Below are positions 44,248 through 55,646 of a stretch of DNA of 64,000 nucleotides, in pieces. This DNA comes from Streptococcus marmotae. GTDB taxonomy: Bacteria > Bacillota > Bacilli > Lactobacillales > Streptococcaceae. Position numbers and translations under genes: made by a program. The notes beneath the pieces are model-generated. The model worked only from the letters and a program-made list of their open reading frames with translations. It was not told where the DNA came from and made no database searches. The DNA is taken from the NCBI RefSeq assembly GCF_001623565.1, contig NZ_CP015196.1, positions 1,199,501 to 1,263,500 of the forward strand, read 5' to 3'. Within the stretch, counting starts at the first letter, position 1. The number at the start of each line of letters is the position of its first letter.

Positions 44248-45111
44248 ATGTACAAGACTCTAAAAGAAGTAACAGAAATAGCCAGCAAACTAAATATGAC
44301 AATTGGTGCCTTTAATATGCATAATTTAGAAATGCTTCCCGACATGATTCGAGGAGCAAAAGAAGTCGGAGCGCCCATTATCATTCAAACAAGCATTGAC
44401 ACTGCGAAATACATTGGCTACGAAGTAATTGTGGCTGTTGTAAGGACATTAGCAGAGACTCATATGGGAGATGTCGCGTTGCATCTGGATCATGCAAGAG
44501 ATGTAGATGCAATCAAAGATGCAATTGCTGCCGGTTATTCAAGCATTATGTTTGATGGTTCTCATTTACCATTTAAGGAAAATATTGAAAAGACAAAATT
44601 AGTTGTTGATTATGCCCATGCTCGCGGTGTTTCTGTGGAAGGCGAACTTGGTACAATTGGTGGAACCGAGGAAGGAATTTCTGTTGCAGAAGATGATAAG
44701 GTTTATACTAGGCCAGAAGATGCAGTTTTCTTTGTGAAAGAGACAGGAGTAGATGCTTTAGCAGTGGCAATTGGTACAAATCATGGACAATTCAAGTCCA
44801 AAACAGAAGTGAATGTTCCTCTTCTTAAAGAAATTCACAAAGTAGTAGATGTTCCTCTTGTGATTCATGGTGGTACAGGTGTGAAAGAAGAAGATTATCC
44901 TGAACTAATCAATAATGGGATTCGAAAATTTAACGTTGGAACAGAATTACTTGTAAATTGGACACAGGAGGCGAAGCATTCTTTCGGAGAAACTGCAGTC
45001 AATAAATCTCTCCGATATAATGTTATTCCAGCTAATCAAAAAGTAAAAGATATCGTTAAACACAAAATGCATCTATTTTTGAATAGTCATCAGCCTATCA
45101 TGATGGAGTAA
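44248..45111 (+). CDS. Class II ketose-bisphosphate aldolase
   Basis: The product is 287 aa, a zinc aldolase of the FbaA/GatY/KbaY group. Metal ligands are seen in LHLDHARD and VEGELGTIGGTEEG; GTNHGQFK and VIHGGTGVKEEDY give the later active-site residues, and IRKFNVGTEL binds phosphate. These enzymes split ketose-1,6- (fructose or tagatose) bisphosphates into two trioses. Here it should cleave the bisphosphate made after PTS uptake and a second phosphorylation by the next gene's product. Housekeeping fructose-bisphosphate aldolase normally lies elsewhere in streptococci. Confidence 0.87.
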   Translation: MYKTLKEVTEIASKLNMTIGAFNMHNLEMLPDMIRGAKEVGAPIIIQTSIDTAKYIGYEVIVAVVRTLAETHMGDVALHLDHARDVDAIKDAIAAGYSSIMFDGSHLPFKENIEKTKLVVDYAHARGVSVEGELGTIGGTEEGISVAEDDKVYTRPEDAVFFVKETGVDALAVAIGTNHGQFKSKTEVNVPLLKEIHKVVDVPLVIHGGTGVKEEDYPELINNGIRKFNVGTELLVNWTQEAKHSFGETAVNKSLRYNVIPANQKVKDIVKHKMHLFLNSHQPIMME

Positions 45112-45114
45112 TGT

Positions 45115-45732
45115 ATGGAGAAATATTTAATTCTTTTAGCTGGGCCACCAGCTACAGGAAAAAGCTATTTAAATAATTTGATATGCGAGGCACTTCCCCA
45201 AACTTACACGGTTTCACCAGATGAATTCAAGCAAGATATGGCTGATAGCGTTGGTTTTTCAACAGCGCAGGAAAAAAAGGAGCTGGAGCAGCAAGTTTGG
45301 GAACTCTACTATCAAGCGTTGGAAGTGTACATGAGGGTTGGCAAGCAATTTATTGTGACAGAATATCCATTTTCCTATAAACAAAAACCTTATTTTGAAG
45401 GGCTGTCCGAAAGATATAATTATCACGTCATCACCATTCGTCTAGTTTCTGAATTTGAAACACTTTGGCAAAGGAGGATTCAACGGGATTTGGATGCTAG
45501 TCGTCATTTAAGTTTTTTGATGAGCCATTATCGCTATGGCGACACATTGCAGGATAGAACTCAGGCAGATGAGTTAATCACTAAGCAAGGGTTTTGGGAT
45601 ATTATTGAGGCGCGACAGTACAATCATTTTTCACTAGGTAAACTATATGAGATAGATGTTACTGATTATAGTACAGTAGATTATGCGCCCCTATTGGAAG
45701 AATTGGTGGCCTTATCTAGGGAGGGACGATAA
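45115..45732 (+). CDS. P-loop kinase-like protein, PTS operon
   Basis: The product is 205 aa. The P-loop is LLAGPPATGKSYL (about 7-19). VSPDEFKQDMAD and FIVTEYPFSYKQ look like substrate and Walker B strands, and RLVSEFETLWQRRIQRD suits a lid region. Its place 3 bases after the aldolase suggests that it phosphorylates the sugar phosphate delivered by the permease, to make the aldolase substrate. It is not a PfkB or ROK sugar kinase, so this role is inference. It closes the operon. Confidence 0.72.
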   Translation: MEKYLILLAGPPATGKSYLNNLICEALPQTYTVSPDEFKQDMADSVGFSTAQEKKELEQQVWELYYQALEVYMRVGKQFIVTEYPFSYKQKPYFEGLSERYNYHVITIRLVSEFETLWQRRIQRDLDASRHLSFLMSHYRYGDTLQDRTQADELITKQGFWDIIEARQYNHFSLGKLYEIDVTDYSTVDYAPLLEELVALSREGR

Positions 45733-45790
45733 TGGTTAATAGGAGAGAGTGGGACTCAATCGTGATTTCGTAGAAATCGATTTTGTCAAT

Positions 45791-45894
45791 TTCGCTTTCT
45801 CATTTCTAGGCTCAAGTATTAACAGTCCACTGGACTGTCCTCGCTCTCTAGTTTCTAAGCACGGGTATTGACAGTCACTCCCCTGACTGTCAAT
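45791..45894 (+). repeat. Repeat A, two tandem units
   Basis: Unit 1 reads ttcgctttctcatttctagg and then ctcaag with the palindrome acagtcca-c-tggactgt (45822-45838). Unit 2 reads ctcgctctctagtttctaag and then cacggg with the stem attgacagtca/tgactgtcaat (45867-45894). Related copies lie at 21758-21815 and, on the other strand, 30304-30520. Confidence 0.72.
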
Positions 45895-45913
45895 ATCCGC
45901 AAGGTTGACTAGC

Positions 45914-45936
45914 TTCCACAATTGAGAATTGTGGAA
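45914..45936. repeat. Hairpin repeat ttccacaatt
   Basis: Arms ttccacaatt and aattgtggaa with loop gag. A second, 5'-truncated copy lies at about 45970-45987, each followed by ggctggaaatag. The same hairpin, inverted, is at 58419-58441. Confidence 0.7.
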
Positions 45937-46001
45937 GGCTGGAAATAGAACGAGCGTAGCTCGCCCCTTGCAATTGAGAATTGTGGAAGGCTGGAAATAG
46001 A

Positions 46002-46030
46002 GCTAGCGAAGAACTGTTCGCTAGCCTTTT
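46002..46030 (+). terminator. Terminator-like hairpin after the PTS operon
   Basis: Arms gctagcgaa (46002-46010) and ttcgctagc (46017-46025) with a 6-base loop, then CTTTTCT. It is the first good terminator candidate after the P-loop kinase gene. Confidence 0.55.
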
Positions 46031-46061
46031 CTACTATAATGGTGATTTATCAACGTTTTAC

Positions 46062-46129
46062 ATTCGTCAAAAATTAAAATCTGACGTCGTTAACTCACCT
46101 TGCTTCAACAGTCCAGCGGACTGTTGAAG
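46062..46129 (-). repeat. Dispersed repeat B, copy 3, plus 12-bp hairpin
   Basis: Repeat B (46062-46103) reads, on the minus strand, gcaaggtgagttaacgacg, tcagatttt and tttttgacgaa. It runs into the perfect stem cttcaacagtcc/ggactgttgaag (46103-46129), whose core is also the repeat A palindrome. Confidence 0.68.
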
Positions 46130-46485
46130 GTTGGAAATAAGATTATGAAATAATCCTCAGCGTAACCTCTAGTTCTACCTGTGATTTTGTTGTCTAGTCA
46201 GAATAGAATATGACAAACCAGACAATCCTCGCTTTCGGATTTCTAGGCTTAGGTATCAATATTGATATAAGTCAAACTATTCAAGCTATAAAAAAGAAAG
46301 GCTGGACACTTTTGTCTCAGCTTCTTTTTGTGATTGTTGAGAGTCGTTCTTTTTGTTATTATTTCATGAGAATTTCTATTTCTTTCAAATCCCTCCCTGA
46401 AAACATTTACAATCAGCTTATCGGTGCTTTTTCAGGAAATCTGTGATATACTTTTTTAGTTAAACTAAACAAAGTAGAGGCAGAT

Positions 46486-48336
46486 ATGACAAATTTAAGA
46501 AATGATATTCGTAATGTCGCGATCATCGCTCACGTTGACCATGGAAAAACCACCTTGGTCGATGAATTGCTAAAACAATCGCAAACGCTTGATGAGCGTA
46601 CGCAATTGGATGAACGCGCAATGGATTCAAACGATATTGAAAAAGAACGTGGAATTACCATTCTTGCAAAAAATACAGCAGTTGCTTATAACGGCACTCG
46701 TATCAACATCATGGATACCCCAGGACACGCGGACTTCGGTGGAGAAGTAGAGCGGATCATGAAAATGGTTGACGGGGTTGTCCTTGTGGTCGATGCTTAT
46801 GAAGGAACCATGCCACAAACGCGTTTTGTATTGAAAAAAGCCTTGGAGCAAAACCTGATACCAATCGTTGTGGTAAATAAGATTGACAAGCCATCAGCTC
46901 GTCCAGCAGAAGTCGTTGATGAAGTCTTGGAACTGTTTATTGAGTTGGGTGCAGACGATGACCAATTGGAATTCCCAGTTGTATACGCATCAGCAATCAA
47001 TGGAACGTCTTCACTTTCAGACAATCCAGCAGACCAAGAAGAAACCATGGCACCAATTTTTGATACCATTATCGAACATATTCCAGCGCCAGTAGACAAC
47101 TCAGATGAACCCTTGCAATTCCAAGTATCGCTCTTGGACTATAATGATTTTGTCGGCCGTATTGGTATCGGACGCGTCTTTCGTGGAGCAGTAAAAGTCG
47201 GAGACCAAGTAACTCTTTCGAAGCTAGACGGCACAACGAAAAACTTCCGCGTGACAAAACTTTTTGGTTTCTTCGGTCTTGAACGTAAGGAAATCCAAGA
47301 AGCAAAAGCTGGTGATTTAATTGCTGTTTCTGGTATGGAAGACATCTTCGTTGGTGAAACAGTAACACCAACTGATGCCATTGAACCATTGCCAGTGCTT
47401 CGTATCGATGAGCCAACCCTTCAGATGACCTTCCTTGTGAATAATTCACCATTTGCAGGTCGCGAAGGAAAATGGATCACCTCTCGTAAGGTAGAAGAGC
47501 GTCTCCTGGCTGAATTGCAGACAGACGTATCGCTCCGTGTTGATGCGACAGATTCACCAGATAAATGGACTGTATCTGGTCGTGGTGAATTGCACTTGTC
47601 TATCTTAATTGAAACCATGCGTCGTGAAGGTTATGAACTTCAAGTGTCACGTCCTGAGGTCATTATTAAAGAAGTTGACGGTGTGAAAATGGAACCGTTT
47701 GAGCGTGTGCAAATCGATACTCCTGAAGAATACCAAGGTTCTGTTATCCAAAGTTTATCTGAACGCAAGGGTGAGATGTTGGATATGCAGGCGACAGGAA
47801 ATGGTCAAACTCGACTTGTATTCCTTGTACCAGCTCGTGGCTTGATTGGCTATTCAACTGAATTCCTTTCAATGACTCGTGGATACGGAATCATGAACCA
47901 TACCTTTGATCAGTACCTTCCAGTCGTTCCAGGTGAAATCGGTGGTCGTCACCGCGGTGCTTTAGTGTCAATTGATGCAGGAAAAGCAACCACTTACTCT
48001 ATCATGCGGATTGAAGAGCGTGGAACAATTTTCGTTAACCCAGGTACAGAAGTATATGAGGGAATGATTATTGGGGAAAATTCCCGTGAGAATGACTTGA
48101 CAGTCAATATCACAACGGCTAAGGCTATGACAAACGTTCGTTCAGCAACCAAGGACCAAACAGCGGTGATTAAAACACCACGTATTTTAACCTTGGAAGA
48201 ATCGCTTGAGTTCTTGAATGACGATGAATATATGGAAGTCACACCAGAATCAATTCGTTTACGCAAACAAATTTTAAATAAAGCAGAGCGTGACAAAGCC
48301 GCTAAGAAGAAAAAATTAGCAGCCGAAGAGGGCTAA
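46486..48336 (+). CDS. typA: Ribosome-associated GTPase TypA/BipA
   Basis: The product is 616 aa, a translational GTPase of the EF-G/LepA group. The G motifs are [10 protein letters not shown] (G1), RGITI (G2), [11 protein letters not shown] (G3) and NKIDKP (G4). The C-terminal BipA-specific domain ends in a Lys-rich tail. TypA binds 70S ribosomes and aids assembly and stress or cold growth. Length is standard. Start follows aagtagagg. It leads the conserved stretch typA-DUF3165-murD-murG in streptococci. Confidence 0.96.
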   Translation: MTNLRNDIRNVAIIAHVDHGKTTLVDELLKQSQTLDERTQLDERAMDSNDIEKERGITILAKNTAVAYNGTRINIMDTPGHADFGGEVERIMKMVDGVVLVVDAYEGTMPQTRFVLKKALEQNLIPIVVVNKIDKPSARPAEVVDEVLELFIELGADDDQLEFPVVYASAINGTSSLSDNPADQEETMAPIFDTIIEHIPAPVDNSDEPLQFQVSLLDYNDFVGRIGIGRVFRGAVKVGDQVTLSKLDGTTKNFRVTKLFGFFGLERKEIQEAKAGDLIAVSGMEDIFVGETVTPTDAIEPLPVLRIDEPTLQMTFLVNNSPFAGREGKWITSRKVEERLLAELQTDVSLRVDATDSPDKWTVSGRGELHLSILIETMRREGYELQVSRPEVIIKEVDGVKMEPFERVQIDTPEEYQGSVIQSLSERKGEMLDMQATGNGQTRLVFLVPARGLIGYSTEFLSMTRGYGIMNHTFDQYLPVVPGEIGGRHRGALVSIDAGKATTYSIMRIEERGTIFVNPGTEVYEGMIIGENSRENDLTVNITTAKAMTNVRSATKDQTAVIKTPRILTLEESLEFLNDDEYMEVTPESIRLRKQILNKAERDKAAKKKKLAAEEG

Positions 48337-48340
48337 GCCT

Positions 48341-48622
48341 ATGTTTTATCTGATTGTTGCTATTATGTTGGTACTGTTCTATATTTTTGCAGCACCGAGC
48401 AATATCAAAGGGACCATGAATGTGGTGGGAGCAGTATTTCTCGTCGTAGGGCTTCTGATTGCCCTGCTACTAGGACTCTTGCAAATTTTGCAATCTCCGC
48501 CAGAAATGTGGCTGGTGATTGGTATGGTTGTCGTAGGACTGTGGGCCATGCGTGATATCTATTTCTTGGATAGGTCAGACAAACCAGCAGGGCCAAAGAA
48601 AAGACCCTATCGGTATCGGTAG
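48341..48622 (+). CDS. DUF3165 family membrane protein
   Basis: The product is 93 aa with three hydrophobic segments (about 2-18, 25-48, 54-72) and a short basic tail ending RPYRYR. It is a small conserved membrane protein found after typA in streptococci. Function is unknown. It starts 4 bases after the typA stop, so it is co-transcribed. A perfect-stem terminator follows. Confidence 0.8.
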   Translation: MFYLIVAIMLVLFYIFAAPSNIKGTMNVVGAVFLVVGLLIALLLGLLQILQSPPEMWLVIGMVVVGLWAMRDIYFLDRSDKPAGPKKRPYRYR

Positions 48623-48659
48623 ACAAGGTGTATGAGGCTCTTTAAATGATCAAACAGCA

Positions 48660-48695
48660 GAGGCTAGGGGAATTTTCCCTAGCCTCCTTTACTTT
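48660..48695 (+). terminator. Terminator between DUF3165 gene and murD
   Basis: Perfect 10-bp arms gaggctaggg/ccctagcctc (48660-48686) with a 7-base loop, then CTTTACTTT. Confidence 0.75.
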
Positions 48696-48760
48696 CACTT
48701 GAAAAAGGAACGTATTCAAGGTAAAATAGATAGGCTAGGTATAGAAAGTATGGTATCAAG

Positions 48761-50119
48761 ATGCATCAGATAAAAGAATTTGAAAATAAAAAAGTTTTAG
48801 TGCTAGGACTTGCCAAATCAGGTGAGGCAGCAGCGCGTTTGTTGGACAGATTAGGTGCAATTGTCACTGTCAATGACGGCAAACCATTTGAGGAAAATCC
48901 GACAGCTCAAGCCCTATTAGAAGCAGGTATTCGGGTGATTTGTGGTAGTCATCCCTTGGAGTTATTGGAAGAAGACTTCGCCCTTGTTGTGAAAAATCCA
49001 GGGATTCGTTATGACAATCCCATGGTAGCTCAAGCCCTTCAAAAAGGCATTCCAGTTTGGACAGAAGTGGAGTTGGCTTATCTTGTTTCAGAAGCCCCAA
49101 TTATCGGCATTACAGGTTCAAACGGTAAAACAACAACAACAACCATGATTGCAGAAGTTCTTAATCACGGTCAACAGTCTGCCAAACTCTGTGGAAATAT
49201 TGGTTTTCCAGCTTCATCTGTTGCCCAAGAAGCGACAGCAAATGATGTCTTGGTTATGGAATTATCCTCTTTCCAACTCATGGGAATAGAAGCATTTCGT
49301 CCCCATATCGCAGTTATCACGAATCTAATGCCGACCCATATTGACTATCATGGTTCGTTCGAAGAGTATGTGGCGGCCAAATGGCGGATTCAAGAGCAAA
49401 TGACAGCAGACGATTTTGTTGTGCTCAATATGAATCAGGAAATTGCCAGTTCTCTTGCTAAACAAACTAAGGCACAGGTTATTCCCATTTCGACTCAAGA
49501 GGTTGTTGATGGTGCTTATCTGATAGACGGTCAGCTCTATTTTAAAGGTGAGCAGATTATGGCTGCTACAGAAATGGGTGTTCCAGGTAGTCATAATGTG
49601 GAAAATGCCCTTACGACCATCGCAGTTGCTAAACTCATGGGAATTGATAATCAAGCGATTAAAGAAGCCCTATCAGCCTTTGGCGGTGTGAAACACCGTT
49701 TGCAACATGCTGGCCAGCTTGAAGGAGTAACCTTCTATAATGACAGTAAATCAACCAATATTTTAGCGACCCAAAAAGCCTTGTCTGGTTTTGACAATAG
49801 CAAGGTCATTTTGATTGCGGGGGGTCTTGACCGTGGGAATGAATTTGATGAATTAGTACCAGATTTATTGGGCTTAAAGCACATGGTCATCTTAGGCGAA
49901 TCAGCTCCTCGTGTGAAACGGGCAGCAGAACAAGCAGGTGTTCCGTATACAGATGCACAAGATGTAGCAGAAGCAACGCGCAAGGCCTATCAAATGGCTA
50001 CAGCAGGAGATGTTGTCCTGCTTAGTCCTGCCAACGCGAGCTGGGATATGTATGCCAATTTTGAAGTCCGCGGAGATAGCTTCTTAGCTACTATCGAGGA
50101 ATTGAAGGGGAAGAAATAA
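48761..50119 (+). CDS. murD: UDP-N-acetylmuramoyl-L-alanine--D-glutamate ligase
   Basis: The product is 452 aa, a cytosolic Mur ligase that adds D-glutamate to UDP-MurNAc-L-Ala with ATP. The ATP loop [15 protein letters not shown] is at about residue 118. The Rossmann-like start [18 protein letters not shown] binds the UDP substrate; FYNDSKSTN and [21 protein letters not shown] are typical of the C-terminal domain. It leads the wall-precursor and division operon, with murG 3 bases after its stop. Confidence 0.96.
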   Translation: MHQIKEFENKKVLVLGLAKSGEAAARLLDRLGAIVTVNDGKPFEENPTAQALLEAGIRVICGSHPLELLEEDFALVVKNPGIRYDNPMVAQALQKGIPVWTEVELAYLVSEAPIIGITGSNGKTTTTTMIAEVLNHGQQSAKLCGNIGFPASSVAQEATANDVLVMELSSFQLMGIEAFRPHIAVITNLMPTHIDYHGSFEEYVAAKWRIQEQMTADDFVVLNMNQEIASSLAKQTKAQVIPISTQEVVDGAYLIDGQLYFKGEQIMAATEMGVPGSHNVENALTTIAVAKLMGIDNQAIKEALSAFGGVKHRLQHAGQLEGVTFYNDSKSTNILATQKALSGFDNSKVILIAGGLDRGNEFDELVPDLLGLKHMVILGESAPRVKRAAEQAGVPYTDAQDVAEATRKAYQMATAGDVVLLSPANASWDMYANFEVRGDSFLATIEELKGKK

Positions 50120-50122
50120 GAT

Positions 50123-51190
50123 ATGAAAAAAATAGTCTTTACAGGAGGTGGAACGGTCGGACATGTGACCTTGAATCTTCTGTTGATTCCACGATTTCTC
50201 AAGGACGGATGGGAAGTCCATTACATTGGCGACCGCAAGGGAATTGAGTATCAACAAATCATTCAATCAGGAATGGATATTCAGTTTCATGGAATTGCGA
50301 CAGGAAAGTTGCGCAGGTATTTTTCCTGGCAAAATCTCTTAGATGTCTTTAAAGTCGTCTGGGGAATTGTGCAATCTATTGCCATTTTACTCTCTATTCG
50401 TCCCCAGGCCCTTTTTTCAAAGGGTGGTTTTGTGTCTGTTCCGCCAGTGATTGCAGCGCGTGTACTTGGCATTCCAGTTTTTATTCACGAGTCAGACTTA
50501 TCAATGGGCTTGGCCAATAAAATTGCCTATAAATTCGCGACCACTATGTACAGTACCTTTGAACAAAGTGCTGATTTAGCAAAGGTCAAGCATGTAGGAG
50601 CTGTGACCAAAGTTGCACCTGCTACCAATGTGACCCCCATTCAACTACCAGAAATCCTTAGTCAATTTGATGAGCACCTCCCAACCCTGCTTTTCGTTGG
50701 CGGGTCAGGCGGTGCCAAGGTCTTTAATGACCTCATTAGCCAACACAAGGAAGCTTTGACAGAACGGTATAATATTATCAATTTGACAGGAGATAGCAGT
50801 CTCAATCAACTGGCACCAAGACTGTATCGAGTAGAATATGTGACAGATTTATATCAACCCCTGATGAATGAGGCAGATCTAGTGATTACTCGTGGCGGAT
50901 CAAATACGATTTTTGAATTAGTTGCCATGCAAAAACTTCACCTAATTGTCCCACTAGGGCGTCAAGCAAGCCGTGGGGATCAGATCGAAAATGCTCGTTA
51001 TTTTGAAGAAAAAGGCTATGCAAAACAGTTAGATGAAAGCCAATTAACAGTGGACAGCCTAGTGACGGTTGTTGAACAATTATTCCAAGAAAAAGACAGT
51101 TATATAAAGCGAATGGTTGATTCAAGCGAGATTCAAACCATTGACCATTTTTATCAGCTCTTACAAGCCGATATAGATAGAAAGGTATAA
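50123..51190 (+). CDS. murG: Undecaprenyl-PP-MurNAc-pentapeptide GlcNAc transferase
   Basis: The product is 355 aa, a peripheral membrane GT28 glycosyltransferase that makes lipid II from lipid I and UDP-GlcNAc. The N-terminal Gly loop reads [34 protein letters not shown] and [25 protein letters not shown] (UDP-GlcNAc site) are diagnostic. Length matches streptococcal MurG. It sits between murD and divIB. Confidence 0.96.
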   Translation: MKKIVFTGGGTVGHVTLNLLLIPRFLKDGWEVHYIGDRKGIEYQQIIQSGMDIQFHGIATGKLRRYFSWQNLLDVFKVVWGIVQSIAILLSIRPQALFSKGGFVSVPPVIAARVLGIPVFIHESDLSMGLANKIAYKFATTMYSTFEQSADLAKVKHVGAVTKVAPATNVTPIQLPEILSQFDEHLPTLLFVGGSGGAKVFNDLISQHKEALTERYNIINLTGDSSLNQLAPRLYRVEYVTDLYQPLMNEADLVITRGGSNTIFELVAMQKLHLIVPLGRQASRGDQIENARYFEEKGYAKQLDESQLTVDSLVTVVEQLFQEKDSYIKRMVDSSEIQTIDHFYQLLQADIDRKV

Positions 51191-51191
51191 A

Positions 51192-52211
51192 ATGACGGAA
51201 AAGGATTCTTTGGAAGAAGTCAAGGAAACTCCTCAAGAAGAGGTGGAAATCGAAGAAAAAGAGCAAGCACCTGATACCGAAAAAGAAAGTGATTTTCTGG
51301 TCCAATGGAAGGAACGGCATCAGGCTTATTTGGTGAGTCAAAAAGAGGGAGACGCTGAAGAGACAGCCTCGTCTACTTCAGATTCAGAGAAAACGGAATC
51401 TGATATCAGCAAATTGAAAAAAAAGGCACGAAAAGCTAGTTTTTCGCCTCACACTAAGAAAGAAAGTTCCGCTTCATCTGCACAGGATGTGGACACCCAT
51501 ACGAAAAAGGTTCGTGTTCCTATTCCGAGAGAGGCTGTTTTAAAAAGCCTCCTCATTCTATTGCTGGCTTTGGCAGGAATCCTCCTATCCAGTTATTTTA
51601 TTAGCCCCTTGAGCAAGGAGAAAAGGATAGATGTAGTTGGCACCAAGCGCTTGACAGCAAAAGATATCCTGACCTATAGTCAGATTTCAGCTAGAGACTA
51701 TGCCTTGACGACTCTTTTATCTAAGAAACAGATTGAGCAGAATATCAAAAATAGCAGTAATCTAGTCAAGTCAAATACGATTGCCTTTCAGTTCCCTAAT
51801 CGTTTTACGATTGAGGTTGAAGAATACGAGGAAGTCGGTTACTTAAAAGAAAAAAATGCGTACAGACTGGTGTTAACTAGTGGTACTATTTCAGAAATAG
51901 CGATTGCTGAGGAAGAACTACCTGAAGAACATACCTTGATTAACTTGAAGGATCACGGCTTGGTAAAAGAACTTGCCCTGCAATTAGCAACTATTGATCA
52001 GGCTATTACAAGAAATATCCAATCAGTAGACCTAACACCGAGCAAATCGACTGCAGATTTGCTGACACTGACGATGTACGATGGGCATAAAGTCTTGATA
52101 CCGCTATCTGAAATTAAACGAAAATTGCCCTACTATTCTAAAATAGCGGAGCAACTTTCTGTTCCAAGTATGATTGACATGGAAGTTGGTATTTTCAGTT
52201 ATGCTATTTAG
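51192..52211 (+). CDS. divIB: Cell-division protein DivIB/FtsQ
   Basis: The product is 339 aa. A long charged cytoplasmic tail (about 1-112, rich in Glu/Lys/Ser) precedes one membrane segment (SLLILLLALAGILLSSYF, about 117-134). The extracellular POTRA domain begins IDVVGTKRLTAKDILTYS and the beta domain follows. DivIB stabilises the FtsL-DivIC division complex. The long N-terminal tail is usual in streptococci. It starts one base after the murG stop. Confidence 0.93.
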   Translation: MTEKDSLEEVKETPQEEVEIEEKEQAPDTEKESDFLVQWKERHQAYLVSQKEGDAEETASSTSDSEKTESDISKLKKKARKASFSPHTKKESSASSAQDVDTHTKKVRVPIPREAVLKSLLILLLALAGILLSSYFISPLSKEKRIDVVGTKRLTAKDILTYSQISARDYALTTLLSKKQIEQNIKNSSNLVKSNTIAFQFPNRFTIEVEEYEEVGYLKEKNAYRLVLTSGTISEIAIAEEELPEEHTLINLKDHGLVKELALQLATIDQAITRNIQSVDLTPSKSTADLLTLTMYDGHKVLIPLSEIKRKLPYYSKIAEQLSVPSMIDMEVGIFSYAI

Positions 52212-52260
52212 AAAAAATAAAAGAAAAAAGCTTTTCTAGTGACCATTTTCTAATATTGTA

Positions 52261-52269
52261 TGGTATAAT
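52261..52269 (+). promoter_or_regulatory. Extended -10 promoter before ftsA
   Basis: TGGTATAAT, about 80 bases upstream of the ftsA start, with no clear -35. It would allow ftsA-ftsZ to be expressed apart from murD-divIB. Confidence 0.6.
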
Positions 52270-52347
52270 GAAGAGTGAATAATTATATTTAAAAAAACTT
52301 GAAATAAAAATTCTTTAAAGTTTGAGAAGTAAGAGAGGACTGATGGG

Positions 52348-53727
52348 ATGGCTAGAAATGGCTTTTTTACGGGATTAGATATCGGTACAAGCTCCGTTAA
52401 AGTCTTGGTGGCTGAGTATGTTGAAGGCGAGATGAATGTGATTGGCGTGAGCAATGTCAAAAGCTCAGGCGTAAAAGATGGAATCATTGTAAATATTGAT
52501 GTAGCGGCCAACGCAATCAAGACAGCGATTGCCCAAGCGGAGGAAAAAGCAGGTATTCGGATTGACAAGGTCAATGTTGCCCTGCCAGCAAATCAATTGC
52601 AGATGGAGCCTACTCAAGGGATGATTCCTGTTACAACAGATTCTCAAGAAATTACAGATGTAGATGTTCAAAATGTTGTAAAATCAGCTCTGACAAAAAG
52701 TATGACACCAGAACGTGAAGTGATTTCCTTTATACCAGAAGAATTTGTAGTGGACGGATTCCATGGGATTAAAGATCCTCGTGGTATGATGGGGATTCGT
52801 TTAGAGATGCGTGGAATGCTGTATACTGGACCACGTACGATTTTATATAATCTTCGCAAAACAGTAGAACGAGCAGGTGTTCAAGTTGAGAATGTTGTTA
52901 TTTCATCGCTTGCCCTTACTCGATCAGTTTTAAACGAGGGCGAAAAAGAGTTTGGAGCAATTGTGATAGACCTTGGTGGCGGACAGACAACTTTTGCGGT
53001 GATGCGCGGTCAGGAATTGAAAGATGCCAAAGTCTACCAAGAAGGTGGTGATTACATCACCAAAGATATCTCTAAGGTATTGACAACTTCTCAAAGTATT
53101 GCGGAGAATCTAAAATTTAACTATGGCATTGCCTATCCACAAGAAGCAACTGAAAAAGAGAAATTTATGGTTGAGGTCATCGGAGAGTCTTCTCCAGTTG
53201 AGGTAACAGAACGCTACCTTTCTGAAGTGATTTCGGCACGCCTTCGTCAAATCTTTGCACGAGTTCGTCAAGAATTGGAGCGTACACGTGCCTTGGATTT
53301 ACCAGGAGGAATTGTTTTAGTTGGTGGTGTAGCAGTTCTCCCAGGAATTACCGAACTTGCTCAGGAAGTATTTGGTGTCAATACGAAATTGTATGTACCA
53401 AATCAAATCGGTATTCGTAATCCAGCCTTTGCCCAAGTTATTAGTATTGTCGAATATGTCGGAAACTTGGATGAAGTAGAAATGATTGCACAAGCAGCTG
53501 TAAATGGAGAAGCCACTCTTCGTCAAAAACCGGTGGAAATCCCAATGGATTTACCAAGAGTCCGTCCAAGCGTTCAGCCAGTTCAGCGGGAAGTTGTGCC
53601 AGAAACAAGCAGTGAACCAGTGGAAGATAGAAGTTTTGTTCCTTACTCAGAAGAAGTGGAACAAGATGAGCCAAAGGCGAAAATTACGGATCGCATTCGT
53701 GGTTTGTTCGGAAGCATGTTTGAATAA
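52348..53727 (+). CDS. ftsA: Cell-division protein FtsA
   Basis: The product is 459 aa, an actin-like ATPase that anchors FtsZ to the membrane. FFTGLDIGTSSVKVLVAEY is the phosphate-1 loop; IDLGGGQTTFAVMRG and GIVLVGGVAVLPGI are the phosphate-2 and adenosine motifs. The amphipathic C-terminal membrane helix KITDRIRGLFGSMFE is clear. Start follows agagaggactgatggg. Confidence 0.96.
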   Translation: MARNGFFTGLDIGTSSVKVLVAEYVEGEMNVIGVSNVKSSGVKDGIIVNIDVAANAIKTAIAQAEEKAGIRIDKVNVALPANQLQMEPTQGMIPVTTDSQEITDVDVQNVVKSALTKSMTPEREVISFIPEEFVVDGFHGIKDPRGMMGIRLEMRGMLYTGPRTILYNLRKTVERAGVQVENVVISSLALTRSVLNEGEKEFGAIVIDLGGGQTTFAVMRGQELKDAKVYQEGGDYITKDISKVLTTSQSIAENLKFNYGIAYPQEATEKEKFMVEVIGESSPVEVTERYLSEVISARLRQIFARVRQELERTRALDLPGGIVLVGGVAVLPGITELAQEVFGVNTKLYVPNQIGIRNPAFAQVISIVEYVGNLDEVEMIAQAAVNGEATLRQKPVEIPMDLPRVRPSVQPVQREVVPETSSEPVEDRSFVPYSEEVEQDEPKAKITDRIRGLFGSMFE

Positions 53728-53747
53728 GAAAAGAGAAAAGGGAATAA

Positions 53748-54962
<1,215 letters not shown>

Positions 54963-54963
54963 A

Positions 54964-55635
54964 ATGACATTTCAACATAATAAAGATGCCATCTTTACTG
55001 CTGTTGAGTTGGCTAAGAAAAATGCGCATCGTTCTCAAGATTTAGTCAATATTATAGCTGTCACCAAATATGTTGACAGCTCTATTGCTAAAGAACTGGT
55101 AAAAACAGGTATTGAGCATATCGGTGAAAATCGGGTGGATAAATTCCTTGAGAAATACCATGCTTTAGCTGATGAAAAACTGACTTGGCACTTGATTGGA
55201 AGTTTGCAGAGAAGAAAAGTAAAAGACGTTATCAACTATGTTGATTATTTTCATGCGTTAGACTCTATTAAATTAGCACAGGAAATTCAAAAACGTGCGG
55301 AAAAGCCGATTAAATGTTTCCTTCAAGTGAATATATCAAAGGAAGCAAGCAAGCACGGTTTTCTAGTTGAAGAAATAGATGCAGTGCTAGAGGAGCTCCT
55401 TTTGCTGGACAAGGTGGAAGTAGTTGGTTTGATGACCATGGCACCCTTTGAAGCCAGTCAGACAGAGTTAGTGCAGATTTTTTCAGCGGCGCAAGCTCTG
55501 CAACAAGAGCTGGCCAATCGTCACCTACCTCATATGCCCTTTACAGAATTAAGCATGGGAATGAGTGGTGATTTTGAGGAAGCGATTCAGTGTGGAGCAA
55601 CCTTTATCCGTATCGGAACAGCATTTTTTAAGTAA
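54964..55635 (+). CDS. Pyridoxal-phosphate homeostasis protein (YggS/PLPBP)
   Basis: The product is 223 aa, a PLP-binding TIM-barrel protein without known enzyme activity that balances vitamin B6 and amino-acid pools. The PLP lysine is in IIAVTKYVD (about residue 33), and [26 protein letters not shown] and [28 protein letters not shown] are signatures. It starts one base after the ftsZ stop and is conserved there in Gram-positive division clusters. Confidence 0.93.
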   Translation: MTFQHNKDAIFTAVELAKKNAHRSQDLVNIIAVTKYVDSSIAKELVKTGIEHIGENRVDKFLEKYHALADEKLTWHLIGSLQRRKVKDVINYVDYFHALDSIKLAQEIQKRAEKPIKCFLQVNISKEASKHGFLVEEIDAVLEELLLLDKVEVVGLMTMAPFEASQTELVQIFSAAQALQQELANRHLPHMPFTELSMGMSGDFEEAIQCGATFIRIGTAFFK

Positions 55636-55646
55636 GGAAGAGAAAC

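Larger units (their letters stand above)
45733..46485. other. 753-bp repeat-rich spacer
   Basis: No convincing gene. It holds repeat A (45791-45894), two copies of the ttccacaatt hairpin, a terminator-like stem at 46002-46030, repeat B (46062-46103), a 12-bp hairpin (46103-46129), a partial repeat A at about 46226-46260, a second terminator-like stem at 46291-46328, and the typA promoter (TGATATACT at 46444-46452). Confidence 0.6.

Noticed and set aside
46210..46446. 78-codon open frame ahead of typA
   Set aside because: It starts inside repeat A and crosses a terminator-like stem, has no ribosome site and no protein-like features beyond chance.
47069..48296. Several minus-strand frames of 100-127 codons within typA
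   Set aside because: They are complementary shadows of a highly conserved gene, a known effect of its codon usage.
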